Origin: Chitinimonas_A lacunae
GTDB lineage: Bacteria > Pseudomonadota > Gammaproteobacteria > Burkholderiales > Chitinimonadaceae
Direction: 5' to 3'
Length of the DNA: 64,000 bases
NCBI RefSeq assembly: GCF_042650885.1
Contig: NZ_JBHSBU010000001.1
Coordinates: 62,001 to 126,000 of the forward strand
The notes beneath the pieces were generated by a model. It was not told where the DNA came from. It saw only the letters and a list, made by a program, of their open reading frames with translations, and did not search any database. Position numbers and translations under genes: made by a program. Below are positions 24,069 to 32,961 of this stretch, in pieces; the first letter of the stretch is position 1; the number at the start of each line of letters is the position of its first letter.

Positions 24069-25993
24069 CAGAACTCCGCACTCAGCTTGAGATCGATACC
24101 GCGTCGTGCGACACGCACGCCGTTGCCGTTGAATTCGCGGTAGCGGCGGTCAAGCAGATTGGTGCTGCTCAGGGCAAGTTCGAGGCCAGGTCTTGGCCGC
24201 CAGCCCAGCCGCAGGTCGAGTGCGCCATAGCCCGGCACGGCCGGCTGCGGCAGGCGGCCGACCTGGCGCCAGGCCAGATCGAGTTCGAGCCCGGCCGCCA
24301 GATTGTGCGAAGAGCGCAACTGGGCCTGATAGCTCGGATCGTTGCCGAGTATCGAAGGCGAGCGGAAGCTGTCCGGGTCGGCCCGGTAGTGCTGATGCAG
24401 CCGCAGCGTGCCCAGGCCCAGCCGCCAGCCCGGGCTTACCCGATAGTTGCCCCAGGCTTCCATGCCCCAGGTGCGGCCATGGATGCCGTTATCGATCACA
24501 AAGTAGCGCGGGCCGAGCTGCTTGATGGTGCGCAGGTCGCGGTAGCGCTGGTGGAACAGCGTGACCGAGTAACTGAAGTCCTGACCGCCGCCGCGAAAGC
24601 CCAATTCGGCCGAGCGCGAGATTTCGGAATCGAAATCCGGCCCGCCCTGGAGCTGGGCATTGACCCCGGGTGAGTGGAAATCGCGGTCGATCCGGCTGGG
24701 CGACCGTACCGAGCGCGACAGCGCTGCCCACCAGGTACTGTTGTCGTCGGTCCTGCCGCTCAGTCTGAGCGTGGGCAGGAATTCCCAGCCGGTATAGCTG
24801 TTGCGCTCGAGCCGGGCGCCCAGGGTCAGGTCGAGCTGGCGGGTCAGGGTGATTTCGTCCTCGATATACAGATTGATCCATTGCAGATCACGGTGGGCCG
24901 GCAGAAAGGCCAGGGTGCTGCTGCTGCCCACCCGGTCGCGCGCCAGCCGGTAACCGCCGCCCCAGGCGACACGGTGTTGTTCGCTGAGCGGCAGGCTGTG
25001 TTGCAGATCGAGATCGATCAGATCGAGCCGTTCCGAATAGGCATTGGGGAAGTTGCGTTTGGTGCGGTCGTAATAGCCATGCAGCCGCAGCAGACCGCCG
25101 TTGCTCAGATGCTGGGTCCAGCGCGCCAGCAGATTGGCGCCGGCGATCTGTGCCCGTCCCGGGCCGGTCTGTTCGAGACTGCCGTCGTACAGGTCGCCCT
25201 GGAGTTGCAGCGGTGTGCCGCGTCCACCGCCATCGAAGCGGAACCCTGCCTGGAGCTTGCGCCAGGCATCGCGTACTGGGGCGCCGTCCAGGCGCTCGCC
25301 ACCGAGATAGCCATCCCATTTGAGATAGGTCCGGTAGGCACCCAGCTCGCCGAGCCGGTTGCTATAACGCAGGCTGCCATAGCGCTGCTGGTCGCCGCCG
25401 CCCGCTGTCAGGCGCAGGCCACGGCTGCTGCCGGCAGCACGGGTGATCACATTGATCACGCCATTGACGGCATTGCTGCCCCAAAGCGTGCTGCCTGGGC
25501 CGCTGATCACTTCGATATGCTCGACTTCTTCGAGCGGCACATCCTGGGCATCCCAGAATACGCCCGAATAGAGCGGGGTATAGACGGTGCGGCCGTCGAG
25601 CAGGACCAGCAGTTTATTGGCAGTGGTGGAGTTGAAGCCGCGTGCGGTGATGGCGTACTGCATGGTGCTGAGTCGCGCCACCTGGAGGTTGGGCGCGAGC
25701 CGCAAGGCTTCAGGCAGGGTACGCACGCCTGCGCGGCGAATATCTTCGGCGCCGATCACATAGATCGAGGCCGCCGCGTCGGCCAGTCGCTCGCTATGTT
25801 TCGAGACCGAGGTGATCAGGATATCGCCAAGCTGTTCCAGACTCAGATCTGCGAGCCCATCGTCACCCGCTTCGGCATCGGCGCCAGCACCGGAAGCCAG
25901 CACGGGCAGGGTCAGCGCCAGGGCCAACAGGGCGCACAGAGAACGGCGAGGGGAACGTAGCCCGGCCGGGATGGGGGCGGCACAGCGCGACAT
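24068..25993 (-). CDS. TonB-dependent outer-membrane receptor of the signalling operon
   Basis: This 641-residue receptor has a signal peptide (about residues 1-37) and a plug domain. The plug contains ERLADAAASIYVIGAEDIRRAGVRTLPEALRLAPNLQVAR, then ITARGFN and LLDGRTVYTPLYSGVFWDAQ. The barrel ends with LKLSAEF. The plug resembles the vitamin B12/colicin-type (BtuB/CirA) receptors seen beside YfiR genes. The start at 25993 has GAGGAG five bases upstream; the longer frame to 26032 lacks it. It is the first gene of a five-gene operon with YfiR, kinase, regulator and unknown protein. The ligand is unknown, and nothing points to iron (no Fur box seen upstream). Confidence 0.9.
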   Translation of the reverse strand: MSRCAAPIPAGLRSPRRSLCALLALALTLPVLASGAGADAEAGDDGLADLSLEQLGDILITSVSKHSERLADAAASIYVIGAEDIRRAGVRTLPEALRLAPNLQVARLSTMQYAITARGFNSTTANKLLVLLDGRTVYTPLYSGVFWDAQDVPLEEVEHIEVISGPGSTLWGSNAVNGVINVITRAAGSSRGLRLTAGGGDQQRYGSLRYSNRLGELGAYRTYLKWDGYLGGERLDGAPVRDAWRKLQAGFRFDGGGRGTPLQLQGDLYDGSLEQTGPGRAQIAGANLLARWTQHLSNGGLLRLHGYYDRTKRNFPNAYSERLDLIDLDLQHSLPLSEQHRVAWGGGYRLARDRVGSSSTLAFLPAHRDLQWINLYIEDEITLTRQLDLTLGARLERNSYTGWEFLPTLRLSGRTDDNSTWWAALSRSVRSPSRIDRDFHSPGVNAQLQGGPDFDSEISRSAELGFRGGGQDFSYSVTLFHQRYRDLRTIKQLGPRYFVIDNGIHGRTWGMEAWGNYRVSPGWRLGLGTLRLHQHYRADPDSFRSPSILGNDPSYQAQLRSSHNLAAGLELDLAWRQVGRLPQPAVPGYGALDLRLGWRPRPGLELALSSTNLLDRRYREFNGNGVRVARRGIDLKLSAEF

Positions 25994-26404
25994 GGACACT
26001 CCTCTGGGTGACCGCGCTCTGAGGCGGGTCACTTCTTCTCGGTGACGGGACAGTAGATGTTTTCTGGCTTACCCAGTCTGTATAGCAAGGCCACATCAGG
26101 CTACGAAACGCGGTAGCGGCGACGGTTGGGCAAAGCGCCCGAAGTTCTTACTAATAGAAAATATTAGGAAATAACGTCGCAAGCTACAAAGCGGCCTGCG
26201 AGAAAAATAGAATAAAATATTTTATTTATTGCGGGAATGCCTGGACCAGTGCTCACGAGGCGGATACGGCAGGGCGGTGGCAGGCCGGACGGTCGGGTAT
26301 AAAAACGCAACGGCAAGCCGCTGGGCGCCACTTTGCTTTATTTAGACTATCGTAATTTTTACACCAATTGTCAGTTTAAATAACACATTCGACGCGACCA
26401 GGCC
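25994..26404. other. Divergent intergenic region between receptor operon and yfaA
   Basis: No gene is seen in these 410 bases. The centre is AT-rich and holds a family B repeat with its tail (26158-26230). Promoters of the two divergent operons must lie here, but I could not fix hexamers with confidence. Confidence 0.6.
26158..26230 (+). repeat. Family B dispersed repeat (long copy)
   Basis: The core AAAATATTAGGAAATAACGTC is followed by GCAAGC. About 20 bases later comes a tail with AAAAATAGAATAAAATATTT. Together these make a 70-75 bp unit closely matching the copy at 19932-20000. Confidence 0.5.
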
Positions 26405-28009
26405 ATGTTCCTCCGCTATTTCTCTGCACGCTGGCGCCGTTGCTTGCTGGGCGGCGCGGTACTGCTGGTGCTGCTGTCGCTGCTGGGCTATCGCGCCTGG
26501 CAGGCACGGCAGCGGCTGGCCGAGCCGATTGCGGTGGAGCTGGTCGAGATCGCACCGATCCGGCTTGCCCGTCCGGACGCGCTGCTGGTCTCGGTCAGTC
26601 CACGCGATCTGCCGCGCGATGTGCGGCGGGTAGCGCTGCTCAAGGCCGTGCTGAGCGAGGATTTTCTATTCCCTGCCGAAGACCCTGACCGGCTCGGCCT
26701 GCTGGGCAGCCTGCGCCGGATCGCGTACGAGCATCAGCTCGATTTCGCCGACCGGGCACTGGCCTGGGTGCTCGATGCGCCGTTCGACATGGCGCTGTGG
26801 CGCGGCGAGGATGGCCGGCTGGAACACTGGCTGATCAATGCCCGTCGCAGCGGCACGCGCCAGTTGATCGAATGGGCGGCGCGCGTGGCGCTGAACGACC
26901 GCCAGTTGCGCCAGGTAGGCGAGCTGCCGCTTTCCGACGGCGGCACCACGCCGCTATACGAATTCCACTATCGCCGTGATGCGCGGCTGTTCTTTGCCGG
27001 GGCTGGCGACAAGCTGGTGCTGTTTTCCGATCCGACACTGTGGCGCGACACCGGCGAGCCGGCTCAGCGGGTATGGCAGGCGCTGCTCGATCCGCGCTGG
27101 ACGGCCAGCCCCCTGCGGCGACGTTTTGGCTTGGAAAACTTCAGCGGCCGCCATGCCTTGGTGGTCGAGGCGGGCGTGCTGTCGTTTGGCTATCAACGGT
27201 TCTTTCCGACCCTGGAAGCGCTGCGTTTCGATTTCGACGGCCGCACCTGGCGCAACTATGTGCGGCTCGCTCCCGACCTCAACAGCGAAACCCGGTTCGA
27301 CAGCCAGGCACTGTGGCGCGCCGTGCCGGCAGCGGCCAGCCTGTGCGCCGCGCTGCCGGTCGATTGGCGCACGCTGGCGCCGGTCTTTGCGCGTCTGCCC
27401 TCGGCCGATCCGGCCTTGCTGGCGCGATTGCGGGCGCCGGCGGCTGTATGCTGGTATCCCGATGGGGGGCTGCATGCGCCGCTTTTATTGGCCGGGGTGG
27501 CGCAGGAGCCGCCACCTGATGCGATGCTGGAGCGGCTGTTTGCCGTCAGTGTCGGCAAGCGCGCCGGTCCGATCCGCGCCGAGCGTCGTGGCAGCAGCCG
27601 GCTATGGCGTTTGCCGATCGATACCGGATTCGGCCGCTATGGCGTCACCTTGGCCTATCACGATGACTGGGTGCTGTTCTCGGTCGATGGCCGGCTGGTG
27701 GAAAACGGTCTGGCCGTGCTGGCGCGCAACCGGCCGGCGCTGGCCGACAGCCTGCCTGGCGATCAGCGCTATATCGCTGCCGTCCTGACACCGCGTACCC
27801 TGGCCCAACTGCTATTGCGCTCGATCCACGCCGATCTGCCACGCGAACGTGAGCCGGTGCTGCGCGATGCGGCTGACCGTCATCTGTTGCCCCGTCTCCA
27901 GGCGCTGGCAGCCTTTCCGTCCTATGCGCTGCTGCTGCCCGACCCGCTCTACACCGAACAACGCGCCTGGCAGCCCGTGCGCTGGCAAGCATTGGCCGAT
28001 GTGCCTTGA
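26405..28009 (+). CDS. DUF2138 family protein, YfaA-like
   Basis: This 534-residue protein has one N-terminal transmembrane anchor (residues 12-32) and a large periplasmic domain. It matches the DUF2138/YfaA family: LLVSVSPRDLPRDVRRVALLKAVLSEDFLFPAEDPDRLGLLGSLRRIAYEHQ near residue 58 and the later DWVLFSVDGRLVENGLAVLA are typical. In E. coli yfaA lies beside yfaS (alpha-2-macroglobulin-like), yfaP, yfaQ and yfaT. Here yfaS follows, but yfaP, yfaQ and yfaT are absent from the window. It is probably part of a periplasmic complex; its role is unknown. Confidence 0.82.
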   Translation: MFLRYFSARWRRCLLGGAVLLVLLSLLGYRAWQARQRLAEPIAVELVEIAPIRLARPDALLVSVSPRDLPRDVRRVALLKAVLSEDFLFPAEDPDRLGLLGSLRRIAYEHQLDFADRALAWVLDAPFDMALWRGEDGRLEHWLINARRSGTRQLIEWAARVALNDRQLRQVGELPLSDGGTTPLYEFHYRRDARLFFAGAGDKLVLFSDPTLWRDTGEPAQRVWQALLDPRWTASPLRRRFGLENFSGRHALVVEAGVLSFGYQRFFPTLEALRFDFDGRTWRNYVRLAPDLNSETRFDSQALWRAVPAAASLCAALPVDWRTLAPVFARLPSADPALLARLRAPAAVCWYPDGGLHAPLLLAGVAQEPPPDAMLERLFAVSVGKRAGPIRAERRGSSRLWRLPIDTGFGRYGVTLAYHDDWVLFSVDGRLVENGLAVLARNRPALADSLPGDQRYIAAVLTPRTLAQLLLRSIHADLPREREPVLRDAADRHLLPRLQALAAFPSYALLLPDPLYTEQRAWQPVRWQALADVP

Positions 28010-28277
28010 GAGAAGGGGACGGCTCTGTGTCCTTGTGCTGAAGGCGCAGTCGGAGGGACAGGGCGGAGCAGCTATCTTGTTTGGATTCTCTTTAGGAAAG
28101 GCAATGACAAAGTGTCAGTTCCGCTGCCTTGTGATGGGTTGTTTTTATCCTTTCCTATTGTCAAGGACGCACTGTTCTATGGACGGAATTGGTGGATTTT
28201 GGACGGCAAATTGAAAGAGAATTCCACTGAATCAAGGTTCAGGTAGCCAACCGGCAGCAAGGTGCAAACGGGAGCAG

Positions 28278-31200
28278 ATGGTGAGGCTGAGCACGCAGCG
28301 GCAATCCGAACTCCGTCGCCGGGCGACGGTACTGCTTTTCGTGCTGCTGGGGCTGTTGACGACGGTCTTCGGTGCCGAACCGGCCTGGCCGCCCAGCCGT
28401 TATCAGCCGCTCTATGGCCAGCCGTTTCTGCTGTTCAGTGAAGGCGGATTTTCCAGCCGTGACGAGGCGCGGGTGCAGCTTGAAAGCGTGGCTGACGACC
28501 TGCTTGCTTACCAGGGCGTCGATATTGCGCTCTATCGGATAGCCAAACCGCTCGATTTTCTGCGGCAACAGCCCGATCCGCACCGTCCGCAGCTCGACGG
28601 CGACTACCAGGGCGAAGGGCTGAGCAATGCCCTGAGTTTTCTGTGGGATAAGGCATTCAAGAAGTCGCGTCAGCTATTGCAGCGGATTTTCACGGTCGAG
28701 GCCCGCCGTTCGGTGGTCGAAACCGCGCCTGAACTGAAACAGAAGCCGGCGGCGCAACGGCCGCTCAATCTGGAACAGCCGCCGCAATACCGGCCGCTTG
28801 CCGGGTTCGAGCTGGTGCGGCGTTTCCGCTATCCGGCCCATCTGCTGCAAGCCGCACCACGGGTCGAGAGCAATGGTGAGGTGCGGCCGGCGCGCTGGCC
28901 TATTCCGCTTGGGCGCTTGCGACCCGGGCTTTATCTGGTCGAAGTGATGCTGGGCGCCCAGCGGGCGCTGGCCCTGGTGTTTGTGTCCGACAGCCTGGCG
29001 GTCAGCAAGCTGTCGGCAGGCGAGCTATCGGTCTGGACCGCCAGTCGCCAGCAGGGCCGGCCGGTGGCCGAGGTGGCGCTGCTGTGGAGCGACGGCCGGG
29101 GTGTGGTAAAGCAGGCGGAGAGCGACCGCGACGGTTTTGCTGTGCTGAAGCATGCGTCGCCCGAAAAAAGCTATCTGTTCGGTCAGGACCGCCAGGGTGG
29201 GGTGTTTGTCTCGGAGAACTTCTACGATGCCCGCGCACGCCAGCCCAACCGGCTCTATCTGTTCACCGACCGGCTGCACTATCGGCCCGGCGAATGGCTG
29301 CATTTCAAGGTCTTCAGCCGGCCTGTGGCCGACCTGCCGGCGTCGCCAGGACCGAGTACCCTGTCCTTGCTCGATCCGGCGGGACGGACCCTGGTGAGCA
29401 TGCCGCTGACGCTGCACCCGCTCGAAGGCGGCGATGGCAGCCTACCGCTGCCCGAAGGGGCGCCGGCAGGGGAATATGGGTTGAGGCTGGAGGATCGGGG
29501 CGAGCGCTATACGCTGAATTTCCGACTGGCCGAGGCTTCCCCGCCACCTATCGAGATGGCCCTGGAGCTTGATCGCGACGATTTCCGGGTCGGCGAGCCC
29601 GTGACAGGCCGGCTCAGGCTGTCCTATCGCGACGGCCGCCCGCTTGCCGGCGCGCCGGTGACGCTGGTGCTGCAAAGCCAGGCATTGCCGCGCGGCGACG
29701 AGCCCGCTGGCTTGCCGGTCGAATGGGGCAAGATGCCGCATCAGTCCGATGCCGAGGGCATCGTGCGCTTCAGCCTGCCTGCGGCGGTCGAGCCGAGCCG
29801 TTATCTGCTTCGGGTGATAGCCAGCGAATATGGGGTGTTTTCGGTCAGTACCCGTCATGAATGGCTGGTGCAGCCGGCCAAGCCGCGCTATCGGATCGAA
29901 ACCGCCATCGAGGACCAACGGCTCGACCTGACGCTGCACCCGCTGACTGCGGGTGCCCCGCCAGCAACGCGCTGGGAAGCGGTACGTCTCACGGATCACA
30001 GCCGGCGTGAAGGAGAGGTGGTGGCAGGACGCTTCAGCGTGGCATTCACCGAGCCCGGCGATTACCGGCTGTTTGTGCGCGACGAGCGTGGCGTCATGCT
30101 GGCGCAGGCCAATCACCGGGTAACGGGACCCGATGCCAAGGCGCCGCCCTTGCTGATCCGGGCTGACCGGGCACGCTACGCACCGGGCGAGACGGCGCGG
30201 CTGACGCTGTCGTTTGCAGAGCCTGCCGACGACGCGCTGCTGACGCTTGAACGCGACCGGGTCGAACGTCATGCCCTGCTGAGTTCGCCCAAACGCTGGC
30301 TGCGACTACGCCGGCTCGATCCGACCACCTGGCAGATCGATCTGCCGATCGAAGCGGACTATGGGCCGACGGCACTGTTCTCGGTTCTCCAGGTGAAAAA
30401 CGGCCGCGTGCAGCTGCAAAACCAGCGGATCGAAGTGACCCTGCCGCAGCTGGCACTGGCGATCCGCCATGATCGCGCCGTCTACCGGCCAGGCGACCGG
30501 GTCGATGTGGAGATCGCGGCCCAGCTCGATGGCAAGCCCGTGCAGGCCGTGTTGGCAGCGGCTGTGGTGGAGGAGAGGGCGTATAGGCTGCAAGCCGAGT
30601 CCCCGCCTTCCATCTCCGATTTCTTCCTGCTGCCGCCGCATCAGGTATCAGTCACGACCAGCCTGGATTTCCGTCCTCACCAGGCGGCCGCAATCAATGC
30701 CAGCCTGCCTGGCCGGCTGCGCCGCGATGTCGAGCCTGCACCGCCACCGCGTCAGCCACTTCCCCAAACAGCCGCTTGGGTGCCCTTGTTGCGCACCGAC
30801 GAGCAGGGGCAAGCCCGTTTCAGCTTCACGCTGCCCACCGTTTCGGCCCGCTGGCGCGTCATGGTGCGGGCGGTCAGCACTGAAGGCCTGGTCGGGCAGG
30901 CCAGTCCTGAGTTGATTTCGGCCAGCCCGGTGACGCTGCGCTCGATAAGTCCGCTGCGCTACCGGGTGGGCGACGAGCCACGTATCGGCCTGCGGATTGA
31001 GAGCGATCAGGCACGGGAGGCGTCGCTCAGTGTGAAGGGGTTGGTGGAAGCCAACCGGTCCTTGCGGCTCCACGCCGGCGTCAATACGGTCGAGCTGCCG
31101 CTTAGGCTGGAACACAGCGGCATGCTCGAACTGCAACTCGATGAAGACCAGCGCCGGCTCGATCAGCTGACCCTGCCCGTGACGGTCGAGCCGCTTGCCT

Positions 31201-32729
31201 GGCGCGCTCCTTATAGTCGGCTGATCCAGAGCGATACGCCGCTCGCGTTGCCCACGGACGCCGCAGCGCTGCGGCTGACGCCGTTGGGACGCGGCCAGTC
31301 GCCCTGGAGCGGATGGCTCGATGATCTGACCGGGCAGCCAGCGGGCACGGTGGAGCAGACTGCCAGCCGGCTGCTGGCACTGGCGCTTGCCTACGAAGCG
31401 CTACCGGAGGGGGTGGCGGCTGCCCGCACCCGGCTTGGCCGTCAGTTGCAGCTGACGCGGGGGCGCCTGCTTGGCTTGTCTGGGTCCGACGGAACCTTTC
31501 CCTGGGCGTCGGGAACCGGCGAGGCCGACCCCTTCCTCACGCTCTATGCCCACCATGTCGATTGGCACGCTAGCCGGGCACTTGGCATGCAGGTGCCGTC
31601 TGAGCATTGGCAGCGGCTGTTCGATGTCTACCAGCGTGGAGTGGCGCAAATGGTGCCGCTACAGCGACTGGTTGCCCTGTCGCTGCTGGAGCGGATGGGT
31701 TTGCCGGTGCGGACGCCTTTTGCCGGAGTGGAAGCGGCGCTGCGCGAAGAGGTGCCGACCGGCCCTGCCACCCAGCACGACAGCCTGGTGCTCGGCGCTC
31801 CGCAATCGGCCGAGGGACGGCAACTGGCATTGCTGGTCTGGCGCGACCTGGGCCGCCGGCTTGGCCTGGCTGCCGATCCGACGCTGACTGCGCGTGCCGA
31901 AGCCGCCGAGGTGGCCTGGCGCGAGCGTGGCGGGGCGCTGCGGCAGATACTGGTCGAGGCACTGTCTGGTCGGCCCGATCCCGTCCGGCTGGGGCGTTTA
32001 CTGCCCGAGGTCGAGGCCACGGCGCCGGCACTGGAGCGGAGTCTGGTCCTCATCTGGCTGCGACCGGCCTTGCAAGGCGCTGCAACGCCCGCTTGGCGCC
32101 CACGCGGCGAGTGGCGGGCGGAGCATGTCGGAGCTGGGGTGGTATGGCGCCATAACGGCTCCGCGCCGCCAACACGGATCGACAGCGCCGACAGCCGGCC
32201 GCGCGCGCTGCGGCTCAGCTACCAGACCAGCGAGCCGGGAGGCCGCCCGCTGCCAGTGACACTGAGCCGCACGCTGTATCGGCTCGAACCGGGCCGGCCG
32301 GGGCGCTTTCGGGCCGTCCGCAGCGGGGCTGAGCTGGAGGCCAATTCGCTCTATGTCGACGAACTGGTGCTGACCCCGAGATCGGGGCGGACGGTCCGTT
32401 TCGGGCTGGCCGAAGTCCCGCTGCCACCCGGGGCCGTGCTGGAAACGCAGCGAACCGGTTTCGCCATCGATGGCCTCAAGCCGCTGGCAGGTGCCGAGGC
32501 CGGGAAGACCAATGCCGAGGCAACGCTCGGCCCGGCACGCGCCCAGGTCTTCGAGCGCCATTACACCGTGCCGCTCGCCAAACTGGGCCGTCGCACCGTG
32601 CTGCGGCAACTGGTGCGGTTCGGCCAAAGTGGCCGCTTTGTGCTGCCAGCGGCGCGTTTCTACCCGGTCTACGCTCCGTCCGAGCGAGCCGACGAAGCGG
32701 CGCTGCGACCGGTGTGGACGATACGATGA
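28278..32729 (+). CDS. Alpha-2-macroglobulin-like protein, YfaS/MagD type (no thioester)
   Basis: This 1483-residue exported protein has an N-terminal membrane segment (about residues 14-31) followed by MG-type beta domains. MG-domain marks are RNRLYLFTDRLHYRPGEWLHFKVF-like (near 315-335), the central DFFLLPPHQVSVTTSLDFRP region and WVPLLRTDEQGQARFSFTLP. At the position of the family thioester CxEQ it has TVEQ (Thr1024-Gln1027), so it cannot trap proteases covalently. Bacterial A2Ms of the YfaS/MagD branch naturally lack the thioester, and yfaA is next door, so this fits that branch. They are thought to act in periplasmic defence against proteases. The start at 28278 has GGGAG just upstream. 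The preceding 268 bases hold nothing I recognise. Confidence 0.88.
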   Translation: MVRLSTQRQSELRRRATVLLFVLLGLLTTVFGAEPAWPPSRYQPLYGQPFLLFSEGGFSSRDEARVQLESVADDLLAYQGVDIALYRIAKPLDFLRQQPDPHRPQLDGDYQGEGLSNALSFLWDKAFKKSRQLLQRIFTVEARRSVVETAPELKQKPAAQRPLNLEQPPQYRPLAGFELVRRFRYPAHLLQAAPRVESNGEVRPARWPIPLGRLRPGLYLVEVMLGAQRALALVFVSDSLAVSKLSAGELSVWTASRQQGRPVAEVALLWSDGRGVVKQAESDRDGFAVLKHASPEKSYLFGQDRQGGVFVSENFYDARARQPNRLYLFTDRLHYRPGEWLHFKVFSRPVADLPASPGPSTLSLLDPAGRTLVSMPLTLHPLEGGDGSLPLPEGAPAGEYGLRLEDRGERYTLNFRLAEASPPPIEMALELDRDDFRVGEPVTGRLRLSYRDGRPLAGAPVTLVLQSQALPRGDEPAGLPVEWGKMPHQSDAEGIVRFSLPAAVEPSRYLLRVIASEYGVFSVSTRHEWLVQPAKPRYRIETAIEDQRLDLTLHPLTAGAPPATRWEAVRLTDHSRREGEVVAGRFSVAFTEPGDYRLFVRDERGVMLAQANHRVTGPDAKAPPLLIRADRARYAPGETARLTLSFAEPADDALLTLERDRVERHALLSSPKRWLRLRRLDPTTWQIDLPIEADYGPTALFSVLQVKNGRVQLQNQRIEVTLPQLALAIRHDRAVYRPGDRVDVEIAAQLDGKPVQAVLAAAVVEERAYRLQAESPPSISDFFLLPPHQVSVTTSLDFRPHQAAAINASLPGRLRRDVEPAPPPRQPLPQTAAWVPLLRTDEQGQARFSFTLPTVSARWRVMVRAVSTEGLVGQASPELISASPVTLRSISPLRYRVGDEPRIGLRIESDQAREASLSVKGLVEANRSLRLHAGVNTVELPLRLEHSGMLELQLDEDQRRLDQLTLPVTVEPLAWRAPYSRLIQSDTPLALPTDAAALRLTPLGRGQSPWSGWLDDLTGQPAGTVEQTASRLLALALAYEALPEGVAAARTRLGRQLQLTRGRLLGLSGSDGTFPWASGTGEADPFLTLYAHHVDWHASRALGMQVPSEHWQRLFDVYQRGVAQMVPLQRLVALSLLERMGLPVRTPFAGVEAALREEVPTGPATQHDSLVLGAPQSAEGRQLALLVWRDLGRRLGLAADPTLTARAEAAEVAWRERGGALRQILVEALSGRPDPVRLGRLLPEVEATAPALERSLVLIWLRPALQGAATPAWRPRGEWRAEHVGAGVVWRHNGSAPPTRIDSADSRPRALRLSYQTSEPGGRPLPVTLSRTLYRLEPGRPGRFRAVRSGAELEANSLYVDELVLTPRSGRTVRFGLAEVPLPPGAVLETQRTGFAIDGLKPLAGAEAGKTNAEATLGPARAQVFERHYTVPLAKLGRRTVLRQLVRFGQSGRFVLPAARFYPVYAPSERADEAALRPVWTIR

Positions 32730-32961
32730 GTGCGGTGGGATGGGGCGGAGTTGGCGAAGGGTGGGAGAAGGGCGGTGCGGACAGTGAAAGCCGGCTCTTT
32801 TCGGCCAGAATGGGCTGATGAAAAGGACCATTCAGGCTGTTCCTGACGTCTGTCGGCTCGATGTGGATCAGCGCTTGCCGATAGAGCCTGATGGGGTATG
32901 ATTTAACAATAAAAATAACTGCTTACCTTCCCTTGGCGTGATATTCCTGGAGGTTGCTGTC

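Noticed and set aside
31347..31358. Thioester motif in the alpha-2-macroglobulin
   Set aside because: The frame reads Thr-Val-Glu-Gln, not Cys-x-Glu-Gln, so no thioester can form.
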